Below, piece after piece: positions 1 through 5,703 of a stretch of DNA of 8,518 bases. The translations under genes were made by a program, and so were the position numbers. This DNA comes from an uncultured Aquabacterium sp. (GTDB lineage: Bacteria; Pseudomonadota; Gammaproteobacteria; Burkholderiales; Burkholderiaceae_C), in NCBI GenBank assembly GCA_937923225.1, contig CALAKR010000295.1:1-8518 (forward strand), written 5' to 3'. Every line of letters starts with the position of its first letter. Positions within the stretch are counted from its first letter, which is position 1. The notes beneath the pieces are model-generated. The model saw nothing but the letters and a program-made list of their open reading frames with translations, ran no database searches and was not told the origin of the DNA.

Positions 1-585
1 ACCGGTAGGCCGCGTAGACGTCAGGGACGCGCAGGTGTGTTCCCCACGCATGTGGGGATGAACCGACGTCTCAGGAAATGGTGGACGTGGTGCTGGAGTG
101 TTCCCCACGCATGTGGGGATGAACCGCTGGGCCGGGACAAAGACTTCCTGAAGAACGGGTGTTCCCCACGCATGTGGGGATGAACCGCACAACCCGCACC
201 CACGCCCGAGGACATCGAGGTGTTCCCCACGCATGTGGGGATGAACCGGAGAGCGTTTATGTTGGCCTATCCAACAATGTGTGTTCCCCACGCATGTGGG
301 GATGAACCGCCATCGGCGGCAGCGGCAATCGCCTCTTTGGCGTGTTCCCCACGCATGTGGGGATGAACCGACGTTCCAGGGTTGGCATGGTGTTGTCCAT
401 GGGTGTTCCCCACGCATGTGGGGATGAACCGATGCCATGCAGCATCGCGGCATTGGCGAAGCCGTGTTCCCCACGCATGTGGGGATGAACCGTGCCCTGT
501 CAATGGAGCACGCATCACCTACCAGTGTTCCCCACGCATGCGGGGATGAACCGGTGACGGGCAACCTGAGTCGCAGCATCTACCA

Positions 586-610
586 GTGTTCTCCACGCAT
601 GTGTGAACCG
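586..610 (+). repeat. Degenerate CRISPR repeat with 4-bp deletion
   Basis: This is the penultimate repeat. It has one C-to-T change in the left arm and lacks four bases (GGGA) of the right arm, so it is 25 bp long instead of 29. Only a CAC/GTG remnant of the stem can pair, so cleavage by a Cas6e-type endonuclease should be impaired. The flanking spacers (554-585 and 611-642) are both still 32 bp, which shows that the loss occurred inside the repeat. Confidence 0.93.
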
Positions 611-642
611 AACTGCGAGCTGAGGTTGCCGATAGGCAGGCC
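611..642 (-). other. CRISPR spacer matching a DGR-type reverse transcriptase motif
   Basis: This is the oldest visible spacer, 32 bp, lying between the two degenerate repeats. Translated on the minus strand from 642 it reads GLPIGNLSSQ followed by TT, the start of a Phe or Leu codon. Reverse transcriptases carry GxPQGxxxSP at motif 4. The RTs of diversity-generating retroelements instead carry [I/V/L]GxxxSQ, commonly within GLPIGNLTSQ. The spacer fits the second form at every residue apart from a conservative Thr-to-Ser change. The inferred protospacer source is a phage or other mobile element with such an RT. The translation is directly seen, while the source is inferred. Confidence 0.8.
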
Positions 643-671
643 GTGTTCCCTGTATATGCAGGGATGAATCT
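643..671 (+). repeat. Terminal degenerate CRISPR repeat with conserved hairpin
   Basis: This is the last repeat, full length at 29 bp but differing from the consensus at nine positions (9-13, 17, 18, 27 and 29 of the repeat). Despite this, the stem still pairs as CCCTGT with GCAGGG. The consensus pairs 9C-18G and 10A-17T have become T-A and G-C, and pair 11-16 is a G-U wobble. It sits exactly 32 bp after the preceding repeat. The GTG at its first base opens an artificial in-frame N-terminal extension of the downstream aminotransferase gene. Confidence 0.9.
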
Positions 672-712
672 ACCTGACAGCGTTCACAGGAACGTTTGGA
701 TACACGCGCACC

Positions 713-747
713 GTGTTCGCGCACTTCCGCCCGCTATCCTTGCACCC
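713..747 (+). promoter_or_regulatory. Possible promoter of ybdL (leaderless start)
   Basis: Only 76 bp separate the array from the aminotransferase start, and no Shine-Dalgarno-like purine run precedes the ATG at 748. TATCCT at 735-740 resembles a -10 hexamer. If used, transcription would begin at about 747-748, so the mRNA would be leaderless or nearly so. There is no convincing -35 box (GTGTTC at 713-718 is the best placed). The call is weak and rests on spacing. Confidence 0.25.
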
Positions 748-1905
748 ATGCCCAGCAAGCCCCTGACCTTCGATTCCCGTCTGCCCGAAGTCGGCACCAC
801 CATCTTCACCGTGATGTCGGCCCTGGCGCAGGAGCACGGGGCGCTCAACCTGTCGCAGGGCTTCCCGGATTTCGAGCCACCGTCTGAACTGATCGGCCTG
901 CTGGACAAGCACACCCGCGCCGGCCACAACCAGTACCCGCCCATGGCCGGCGTGCCCGCGCTGCGCGAGGCCATCGCGGCCAAGGTGCACGCCCTGTACG
1001 GCGCCACGTACGATCCGGGCACCGAGGTCACCGTCACGGCGGGTGCCACGCAGGCCATCTTCACGGTCGTGGCCGCGCTGGTGCGCCCGGGCGACGAGGT
1101 GATCGTGTTCGCGCCGGTGTACGACAGCTACGGCCCGGCCATCCGCCTCAACGGCGGCACGCCGGTGGTGTCCACACTCAAGCAGCCTGACTACCGCCCT
1201 GATTGGGACGAGGTGCGCGGCCTGATCACGCCGCGCACGCGCATGATCATCTTCAACACGCCGCACAACCCCACCGGCACGGTGTGGACGGCAGACGATC
1301 TGCAGGCCTTGCAGGCCCTGGTCGAAGGCACCGACATCGTCATCGTCAGTGACGAGGTCTACGAGCACATGGTGTTCGACGGCGTGCGCCATGAAAGCGT
1401 GATGCGCTACCCCGCCTTGGCCGAGCGCAGCTTCGTGGTCTCCAGTTTCGGCAAGACGTACCACATCACCGGCTGGAAGGTGGCCTACTGCCTGGCCCCG
1501 CGTGCGCTGATGGCGGAGTTCCGCAAGGCGCACCAGTTCATCGTGTTCACCGTACACGCACCGTCGCAGCATGCGCTGGCCGAGTTCATGGTCAAGCCCG
1601 GCTGGTATGAACAGCTGCGCGCACTGTACCAAGGCAAGCGCGACATCTTTCGCCAGGCGCTGAGTGGTTCGCGCTTCGAGCTGCTGCCCTGCCAGGGCAC
1701 CTACTTCCAGTGCGTGAAGTACGGCGCCATCAGTGACGAGGGCGATGTGGCCTTCGTGCAGCGGCTCACGCGTGAGCATGGCGTGGCGGCCATTCCGGTG
1801 TCGGCCTTCTATCCCCATGGGGATGACCACGGCGTGATCCGATTCTGCTTCGCCAAATCGGCGGCCACCCTGGGCCGTGCGCTGGAGACGCTGGTCAAGC
1901 TGTAA
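748..1905 (+). CDS. ybdL: Methionine aminotransferase, YbdL-like PLP enzyme
   Basis: The product is a 385-residue fold-type I, class I/II aminotransferase that closely resembles E. coli YbdL (386 aa) along its whole length. Shared blocks include LPxxGTTIFTxMSALAQ near the N-terminus, NLSQGFPDF, TPHNPT, SDEVYEH, SSFGKTYHxTGWKV and CFAK near the end. The expected PLP and active-site residues are present: N174 in the HNPTG block, D202 and Y205 in SDEVY, the Schiff-base lysine K236, and substrate-carboxylate arginine R365. YbdL moves the amino group of methionine, and less well other amino acids, to 2-oxo acids such as 4-methylthio-2-oxobutanoate in the cytosol. By homology this fits methionine salvage or turnover. 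The ATG at 748 gives the family length. An in-frame GTG at 643 would add 35 residues encoded by the CRISPR repeat and is rejected. The gene is monocistronic, with a terminator 31 bp after the stop. Exact substrate preference cannot be read from sequence. Confidence 0.95.
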   Translation: MPSKPLTFDSRLPEVGTTIFTVMSALAQEHGALNLSQGFPDFEPPSELIGLLDKHTRAGHNQYPPMAGVPALREAIAAKVHALYGATYDPGTEVTVTAGATQAIFTVVAALVRPGDEVIVFAPVYDSYGPAIRLNGGTPVVSTLKQPDYRPDWDEVRGLITPRTRMIIFNTPHNPTGTVWTADDLQALQALVEGTDIVIVSDEVYEHMVFDGVRHESVMRYPALAERSFVVSSFGKTYHITGWKVAYCLAPRALMAEFRKAHQFIVFTVHAPSQHALAEFMVKPGWYEQLRALYQGKRDIFRQALSGSRFELLPCQGTYFQCVKYGAISDEGDVAFVQRLTREHGVAAIPVSAFYPHGDDHGVIRFCFAKSAATLGRALETLVKL

Positions 1906-1935
1906 GCCGGCCCGCTCACGTCCCTCACCATCCAC

Positions 1936-1962
1936 AAGGCGCGGCACGGACCGCGCCTTTTT
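1936..1962 (+). terminator. Rho-independent terminator of ybdL
   Basis: A 9-bp perfect stem, AAGGCGCGG (1936-1944) with CCGCGCCTT (1951-1959), encloses a 6-nt loop. It overlaps a run of five T at 1958-1962. It lies 31 bp after the aminotransferase stop codon. Confidence 0.9.
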
Positions 1963-2064
1963 GTTGTCTGGCCGGGCTGTGCCTTGCTGTGTCCGTTAAT
2001 CCGTGATTTGCACCAAGCGCGCACTCAGGGTCGGCGAGCGCTGCGCCCGGCTTTGTGCATCCAT

Positions 2065-2084
2065 GCCCCAGCTTCGGGGCTTTT
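2065..2084 (+). terminator. Weak terminator-like hairpin
   Basis: GCCCC (2065-2069) pairs with GGGGC (2076-2080) around a 6-nt loop, followed by TTTT. It lies about 100 bp beyond the stronger ybdL terminator, so it could be a backup terminator or the end of a short unannotated transcript. The stem is only 5 bp. Confidence 0.4.
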
Positions 2085-2150
2085 GCCTGCCTGGTGAAAC
2101 ATCTGGCGCGCCAAACACGTGAACTGCATCGCGGTCGGTCTGGCACATCG

Positions 2151-2179
2151 TTGCACTAACTTGATCTATAAACAATACA
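2151..2179 (+). promoter_or_regulatory. Candidate promoter of the hydrolase/marR region
   Basis: This is the only AT-rich stretch upstream of the hydrolase relic. TTGCAC (2151-2156) and AATACA (2174-2179) are 17 bp apart and would serve as -35 and -10 boxes. TATAAA at 2167-2172 is an alternative -10 without a well-spaced -35. ACTTGA (2159-2164) and TCAAAGT (2183-2189) form an imperfect dyad around the -10 region, the sort of placement MarR repressors use. No boundary is certain. Confidence 0.3.
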
Positions 2180-2239
2180 AACTCAAAGTGATTTCACTCC
2201 ATCCCTGGCGTCCGCGCCGTCCATGACAAGAGGTTTCTC

Positions 2240-2724
2240 ATGACAGCTCCCACGCAGAGTTCGTATTTCGCTCCCCACCGTCTCGGCCACGTGAATCTGT
2301 GGGTCGATGACAGCTTCCTCAACCAGGCGCAGATCGACGCCGAGTACAACCGCGTGGCATCACCACCGTGGTTGTGAACTACGCGCTGGCGCCGAGCGTG
2401 AGCATCGACGAGATCACCCGCCAGGCCCGGGCCTCGCTGGCCTGGGTGCTGCGCTACATCGGCGAGTACGGCGGCGATCCTGAACGTGCGGCCATTGGCG
2501 GCCACTCCGCCGGCGGCCACCTGACGGCCATGGGCCTGCAGACGCGCTGGGCCGAGGACTACGGCCTGCCACGCGACCCGTTCAAGGCGGCCGTGCTGGT
2601 CAGCGGCCTGTTCGATCTGCAGCCCCTGCCGGGGGCGAACCACTATTCAGCCATCTACGGGTTCGAGCAGGCCGACAGCCCCTTGTGTGGGTGGGTGGCC
2701 CGGCAACTGGGGCTTGATCCGTGA
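2240..2724 (+). pseudogene. Decayed alpha/beta hydrolase (arylformamidase/esterase-like) with two internal deletions
   Basis: An AAGAGG ribosome site (2228-2233) precedes ATG 2240. The first frame gives about 39 residues ending in LNQAQIDAEYNRV, typical of the N-terminus of kynurenine-formamidase-like hydrolases, then stops at 2375-2377. The next family block, GITTVVVNYALAP, continues from 2356 in another frame. The region normally between them, which carries the HGGYW oxyanion-hole motif, is missing. The second frame keeps GGDPERAAIGGHSAGGHL with the nucleophile serine codon at 2506-2508, and FDLQP. It then passes directly to LPGANHYS with the C-terminal catalytic histidine codon at 2641-2643, so a second, in-frame block is also gone. 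About 160 residues remain of the usual 270-300. The loss of the oxyanion loop and the frameshift make activity very unlikely. It lies 59 bp upstream of marR in the same direction, so the two were probably co-transcribed. Family membership is fairly sure; the original substrate is not. Confidence 0.85.
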
Positions 2725-2783
2725 CCTGACCCGTTACGCTTGCGTCTCAGAACATGGTCTTTTTGTGCAGGGGAGTCAACACG

Positions 2784-3314
2784 ATGAAAGCCGATCCGAG
2801 CCACAAGCTCCTGATCCAGGCCGATGAACTGGGCCACGAGGCCCGGCTGGTGCAGGATGACCACGCTGTGCTGCGCCTGTGGCTGCGCATGCTGTCGTGC
2901 ACCACGCAGATCGAGGACGAGATCCGCCGCCGGCTGCGCGCGAACTTCGGCATCTCGCTGGCCCGCTTCGACTACATGGCCCAGCTCTACCGCAAGCCCG
3001 AGGGGCTCAAGATGAAGGAGCTGTCGAGCTACCTGATGGTGACCGGCGGCAACATCACCACCCTGACCGACGAGCTCGAGCGCGAGGCCCTGGTCACCCG
3101 GGAGGCCAGCCCGACCGACCGGCGCTCGTGGATCATCCGCCTGACCGACAGCGGCCGCGAGGTGTTCTCCCGCATGGCCGAGGCACACGAGCAATGGATC
3201 CTGGAACTGTTCGCCGGGCTGGATGCCAAGACGGTGCAATCCCTGCACACCCAGCTGGGCCAGTTGCGTGTGCAGGTGATGCACGCCTGTGCCGAACACG
3301 ACGCGCAAGGCTGA
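2784..3314 (+). CDS. MarR family winged-helix transcriptional regulator
   Basis: The protein has 176 residues. Helical dimerisation segments lie at both ends, and a winged HTH spans about residues 75-125: the recognition region is MKELSSYLMVTGGNITTLTD, followed by LVTREASPTDRRSWIIRLT with the wing motif D112-R113-R114. MarR proteins bind DNA as dimers, usually repressing nearby genes until a small, often aromatic, ligand binds. The start at ATG 2784 is chosen because AGGGGAG (2769-2775) sits 8 bp upstream; an in-frame ATG at 2754 has no ribosome site. It follows the hydrolase relic in the same direction, so the ancestral target may have been that gene and its own operon. The regulator appears intact although its neighbour is dead, so it may control other loci. 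The ligand is unknown. Confidence 0.95.
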   Translation: MKADPSHKLLIQADELGHEARLVQDDHAVLRLWLRMLSCTTQIEDEIRRRLRANFGISLARFDYMAQLYRKPEGLKMKELSSYLMVTGGNITTLTDELEREALVTREASPTDRRSWIIRLTDSGREVFSRMAEAHEQWILELFAGLDAKTVQSLHTQLGQLRVQVMHACAEHDAQG

Positions 3315-3322
3315 GGCGGCCT

Positions 3323-3342
3323 GTCAAATTGTCACTTTTGAC
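3323..3342. repeat. Inverted repeat just downstream of marR
   Basis: GTCAAA (3323-3328) and TTTGAC (3337-3342) form a perfect 6-bp dyad with an 8-bp spacer, starting 9 bp after the marR stop. It is AT-rich with no T-run after it, so it suits a protein-binding site better than an intrinsic terminator. Its role is unknown. Confidence 0.4.
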
Positions 3343-3383
3343 TGCTTGAACCCTCCGGACATCCCCCAATGCCCCCCGCATGG

Positions 3384-3418
3384 TGTTGCAACAAAGCGCA
3401 TAATCGGACAACGGTTGT
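3384..3418. promoter_or_regulatory. Two short dyads upstream of the hybrid kinase
   Basis: TGTTGCAACA (3384-3393) is a perfect 10-bp palindrome. ACAAC-G-GTTGT (3408-3418) is a perfect dyad with the arms in reverse order. Their centres are about 24 bp apart. CATAAT (3399-3404) between them could be a -10 hexamer, without a clear -35. They may form an operator for the kinase promoter, but nothing identifies the binding protein. Confidence 0.35.
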
Positions 3419-3431
3419 GCCCGGCCAGACA

Positions 3432-3480
3432 CCATGTGACGTCACGCGATATGACGCCATGTGAAAAATGAGATGACGCC
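3432..3480. promoter_or_regulatory. Cluster of TGACG half-sites and direct repeats
   Basis: The palindrome GTGACGTCAC (3436-3445) is followed by TGACGCC at 3452-3458 and again at 3474-3480. CCATGTGA is repeated at 3432-3439 and 3457-3464. Three same-direction TGACG elements within 45 bp, about 83-127 bp before the kinase start, suggest a transcription-factor binding array. The factor is unknown. Confidence 0.4.
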
Positions 3481-3562
3481 GGTTGCTCCCAATGAGCACG
3501 GACATGACTTCCGTGTACCAGTGGCCCGCCTTGAAGGGGTCGCATGAACTTCACGGGACCCC

Positions 3563-5620
3563 ATGGACAGCAACGCCTCATCCGGCACGGTCGTCGATGC
3601 CTTCGACGGCCTGTCGCCCAGCCAGCGCATCGCACGGCTCGAAGCCCTGCTGCGCCAGTCGCGCGCCGAAACCCAGCGTTTTCGTGACTGCTTCGAGCTG
3701 GGCGAGTACGGCAAGGCCCTGGTCGGTCTTGATGGTCGCTTCCTGGAGGTCAATCCCGCGCTGTGCGCCATCACGGGCTTGAGCCGCGAGCAGCTCTGCC
3801 AGCGCACCTGTCTGGACATCACCCACCCGGATGACCAGGAAACCTGCCGTGCGGCCTTGCGCGCGCTCGCGGGCGGTGCCCAGACGACGTTCCGCACCGA
3901 AAAGCGTTACCTGCATGCCGGTGGTCATGCGGTGCACGTCCACGTGACCTTGACCCTGGCGCGCGACGCCCAGGGCGAGCCCTCGCATTTCGTGGCGATG
4001 ATGCAGGACGTCACCGCGCGCAAGGCCTCGGAGCGGGCCCTGGTCGAACGTGAGGCCCTGCTCAGCAGCATGGGCAAGTTCGTGCCGGGCATCATCCACA
4101 AGATCGGCTTCGGGCCCGATGGCCGGGCGCGCTTCATGTACATCAGTGATCGGGCGCTGGAGATGTTCGAGCTGCCCCCCGAGGTGATGGCCAATGATTA
4201 CTACGCCCACCACGTGCGCGTGCACCCGGAAGACCTGAAGTACGCCGAACGCCTGGGCCAGCCGCCCAAGCCGGGCCAGCCCCTGCACCCGGTCGATTTT
4301 GAGTACCGCGTGTTGCTGCCCACCAAGGGCCTGCGCCACTACCGTGGCCGTGCGCTGCCCGTGATCGAGGCCGATGGCCAGGTGGTCTGGTACGGCCATA
4401 CCGCGGACGTGACCGACCAGAAGCTGCTGCAGGAGGCCCGCGTGGCCGCCCGTGCCGCCGAGGACGCCAACCGCGCCAAGAGCGAGTTCCTCTCGCGCAT
4501 GAGCCACGAGCTGCGCACGCCGCTCAATGCCGTGATCGGCTTTGCCCAGTTGCTGCGCCTGGACCGGGCCCAGCCCCTGGCCGACAGCCAGCGCAACAAG
4601 GTGGACCTGATCGAGCGCGCCGGGGCCCACCTGCTGGACGTGATCAGCGATGTGCTGGACCTGTCGCGCATCGAGGTCGGCGGCCTGCCCCTGGCCATGG
4701 AAGACGTGCCTGCCCGCCAGGTGATGGACGAGGCGCTCAACCTGGTCGAATCCATGGCCCGTGAGGCCGGCATCCGCCTGGTCTCCGAAGTGGGGCCGGC
4801 CAAGTGGCGCGTGCACGCTGACCGCCTGCGCCTGCGCCAGATCCTGGTCAACCTGCTGAGCAATGCCGTCAAGTACAACAACCCGGGCGGCGAGGTGACG
4901 GTGCGGCTGCGCCAGCAACCCGCCCCATCCCCGGACGGCACAGCCCTGCTGGGGCTGGAGGTGCAGGATTCTGGCATCGGCATGACGCCCGACCAGCAGG
5001 CCCACCTGTTCGAATCCTTCAACCGCCTGGGGGCGGAGCGCACCGCCATCGAGGGCACGGGCATCGGCCTGGTGATCGTGCACCGCCTGGTCGAGCTGAT
5101 GCAGGGCCACATCGATGTGCGCAGCGAGCCCGGCGTGGGCTCGTGCTTCACGGTGTGGCTGCCCACGGCCTGCGATGACGATGGTGGCGAGGCCTGCCCG
5201 CCGGCGGCTGGCGGCCCCGTGCTTGAAGCCCCCCATGGTGGCCTCACCGTGCTCTACGCCGAAGACAACGAGGTCAACATCGACCTGGTGCGCAAGGTGC
5301 TGGAGCTGCGCCCGGCCTGCCGCCTGCTGGTGGCGCGCAACGGGGCCGAGGCGGTGGCGCTGGCCACGGCCACGCGGCCCGGCCTGCTGCTGCTGGACAT
5401 GCACCTGGGCGACATGGATGGCTTCGAGCTGCTCAAGCGCCTGGCGGCGATCCCGGCGCTCAAGGGCGTGCCGCGCGTGGCCTTCTCGGCCGACGCGATG
5501 AGCGAGCAGATCGACAAGGCCAAGGCCAGCGGCTTCACGGCCTATCTGACCAAACCGCTGGACGTGGTAGCGCTGCTGCGCTGCGTGGACGAGCACACGG
5601 GCGTGGCCGGCATGGCCTGA
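3563..5620 (+). CDS. Soluble PAS-PAS hybrid sensor histidine kinase with receiver domain
   Basis: The protein has 685 residues in this order: short coiled coil (about 19-40), PAS 1 (about 41-152), PAS 2 of the PAS_3 type (about 174-286), linker helix, HisKA dimerisation/phosphoacceptor domain (about 305-370), HATPase_c (about 415-532) and receiver (about 561-680). The H-box SHELRTPLN carries H315. The ATP lid has N-box N434, D469-S-G-I-G and G498-T-G-I-G-L. The receiver has the acidic pair E567/D568, phosphoacceptor D612 in LLLLDMHLGDMDG, S642 and K664. All catalytic residues are present. No transmembrane helix is visible, so it should sense a cytoplasmic signal. It is expected to autophosphorylate on H315 and pass phosphate to D612, then through an Hpt protein or partner not encoded here. 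The upstream in-frame stop TGA at 3545-3547 makes ATG 3563 the first possible ATG; its ribosome site is weak (ACGGGA, 3553-3558). The ligand and output are unknown. Confidence 0.96.
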   Translation: MDSNASSGTVVDAFDGLSPSQRIARLEALLRQSRAETQRFRDCFELGEYGKALVGLDGRFLEVNPALCAITGLSREQLCQRTCLDITHPDDQETCRAALRALAGGAQTTFRTEKRYLHAGGHAVHVHVTLTLARDAQGEPSHFVAMMQDVTARKASERALVEREALLSSMGKFVPGIIHKIGFGPDGRARFMYISDRALEMFELPPEVMANDYYAHHVRVHPEDLKYAERLGQPPKPGQPLHPVDFEYRVLLPTKGLRHYRGRALPVIEADGQVVWYGHTADVTDQKLLQEARVAARAAEDANRAKSEFLSRMSHELRTPLNAVIGFAQLLRLDRAQPLADSQRNKVDLIERAGAHLLDVISDVLDLSRIEVGGLPLAMEDVPARQVMDEALNLVESMAREAGIRLVSEVGPAKWRVHADRLRLRQILVNLLSNAVKYNNPGGEVTVRLRQQPAPSPDGTALLGLEVQDSGIGMTPDQQAHLFESFNRLGAERTAIEGTGIGLVIVHRLVELMQGHIDVRSEPGVGSCFTVWLPTACDDDGGEACPPAAGGPVLEAPHGGLTVLYAEDNEVNIDLVRKVLELRPACRLLVARNGAEAVALATATRPGLLLLDMHLGDMDGFELLKRLAAIPALKGVPRVAFSADAMSEQIDKAKASGFTAYLTKPLDVVALLRCVDEHTGVAGMA

Positions 5621-5703
5621 AGGTGGGCCGGGACACGGGCGGGGTGTGCGGGTGTTGGCCCACAATGGCGGGCATTCAACACCAAGCAGGAGTACACCCC
5701 GCC

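Larger units (their letters stand above)
1..671 (+). CRISPR. Type I-E-like CRISPR array, leader-distal end (left-truncated)
   Basis: Eleven repeats start at 37, 98, 159, 220, 281, 342, 403, 464, 525, 586 and 643. Bases 1-4 (ACCG) are the last four bases of another repeat, so the array continues left of the window. The repeat is 29 bp, begins GTGTTCCCC, ends GGGGATGAACCG, and has a 6-bp stem (CCCCAC/GTGGGG) around a GCAT loop; this resembles class I-E repeats cut by Cas6e. All eleven spacers are exactly 32 bp: 5-36, 66-97, 127-158, 188-219, 249-280, 310-341, 371-402, 432-463, 493-524, 554-585 and 611-642. The repeats starting 37 to 464 are identical, the one at 525 has a single T-to-C change in the stem, and the last two are degenerate. 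Decay at the right end, together with the E. coli-like repeat orientation, places the leader on the left and makes the rightmost spacers the oldest. No cas gene is in the window, so the subtype rests on the repeat and the 61-bp period only. Confidence 0.98.
1963..2239. other. Intergenic region without a recognisable gene
   Basis: These 277 bp lie between the ybdL terminator and the hydrolase relic. I find no plausible coding frame or RNA gene. The left part is GC-rich and holds a second small terminator-like hairpin. The right part (about 2147-2205) is AT-rich and looks like a promoter region for the hydrolase gene. Confidence 0.5.

Noticed and set aside
21..724. Overlapping minus-strand and plus-strand reading frames across the array, with repeated peptides such as [16 protein letters not shown] and FIPTCVGNT.
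   Set aside because: They are translations of the 29-bp CRISPR repeat in rotating frames; the 61-bp period is not a multiple of three. They are not genes.
713..724. GTGTTCGCGCAC resembling the beginning of another CRISPR repeat.
   Set aside because: It lies 9 bp off the 61-bp register, and the rest of the repeat is absent; six matching bases are not enough.
643..747. N-terminal extension of the aminotransferase from the GTG in the last repeat.
   Set aside because: The extra 35 residues are encoded by CRISPR repeat and spacer-like DNA, and homologues begin near the residue encoded at 748.
1812..1827. CCCCATGGGGATGACC inside ybdL resembling the CRISPR repeat core.
   Set aside because: It encodes the family-normal PHGDD segment of the enzyme and lacks the repeat ends; coincidence.
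670..1947. Long open frame on the minus strand opposite ybdL (425 codons).
   Set aside because: It is a shadow of a GC-rich gene whose plus-strand product is a clearly recognised enzyme; the minus product has no recognisable motifs.
2194..2643. Minus-strand open frame opposite the hydrolase relic.
   Set aside because: There is no ribosome site or recognisable product, whereas the plus strand shows clear hydrolase blocks in family order.
5623..5663. Inverted repeat GTGGGCC/GGCCCAC between the kinase and MAPEG genes as a terminator.
   Set aside because: It has a 27-bp loop, a 7-bp stem and no following T-run; too weak to call.
3578..5665. Very long minus-strand open frame (695 codons) opposite the hybrid kinase.
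   Set aside because: It is an antisense shadow caused by high GC at third positions; the plus strand has every histidine-kinase and receiver motif.
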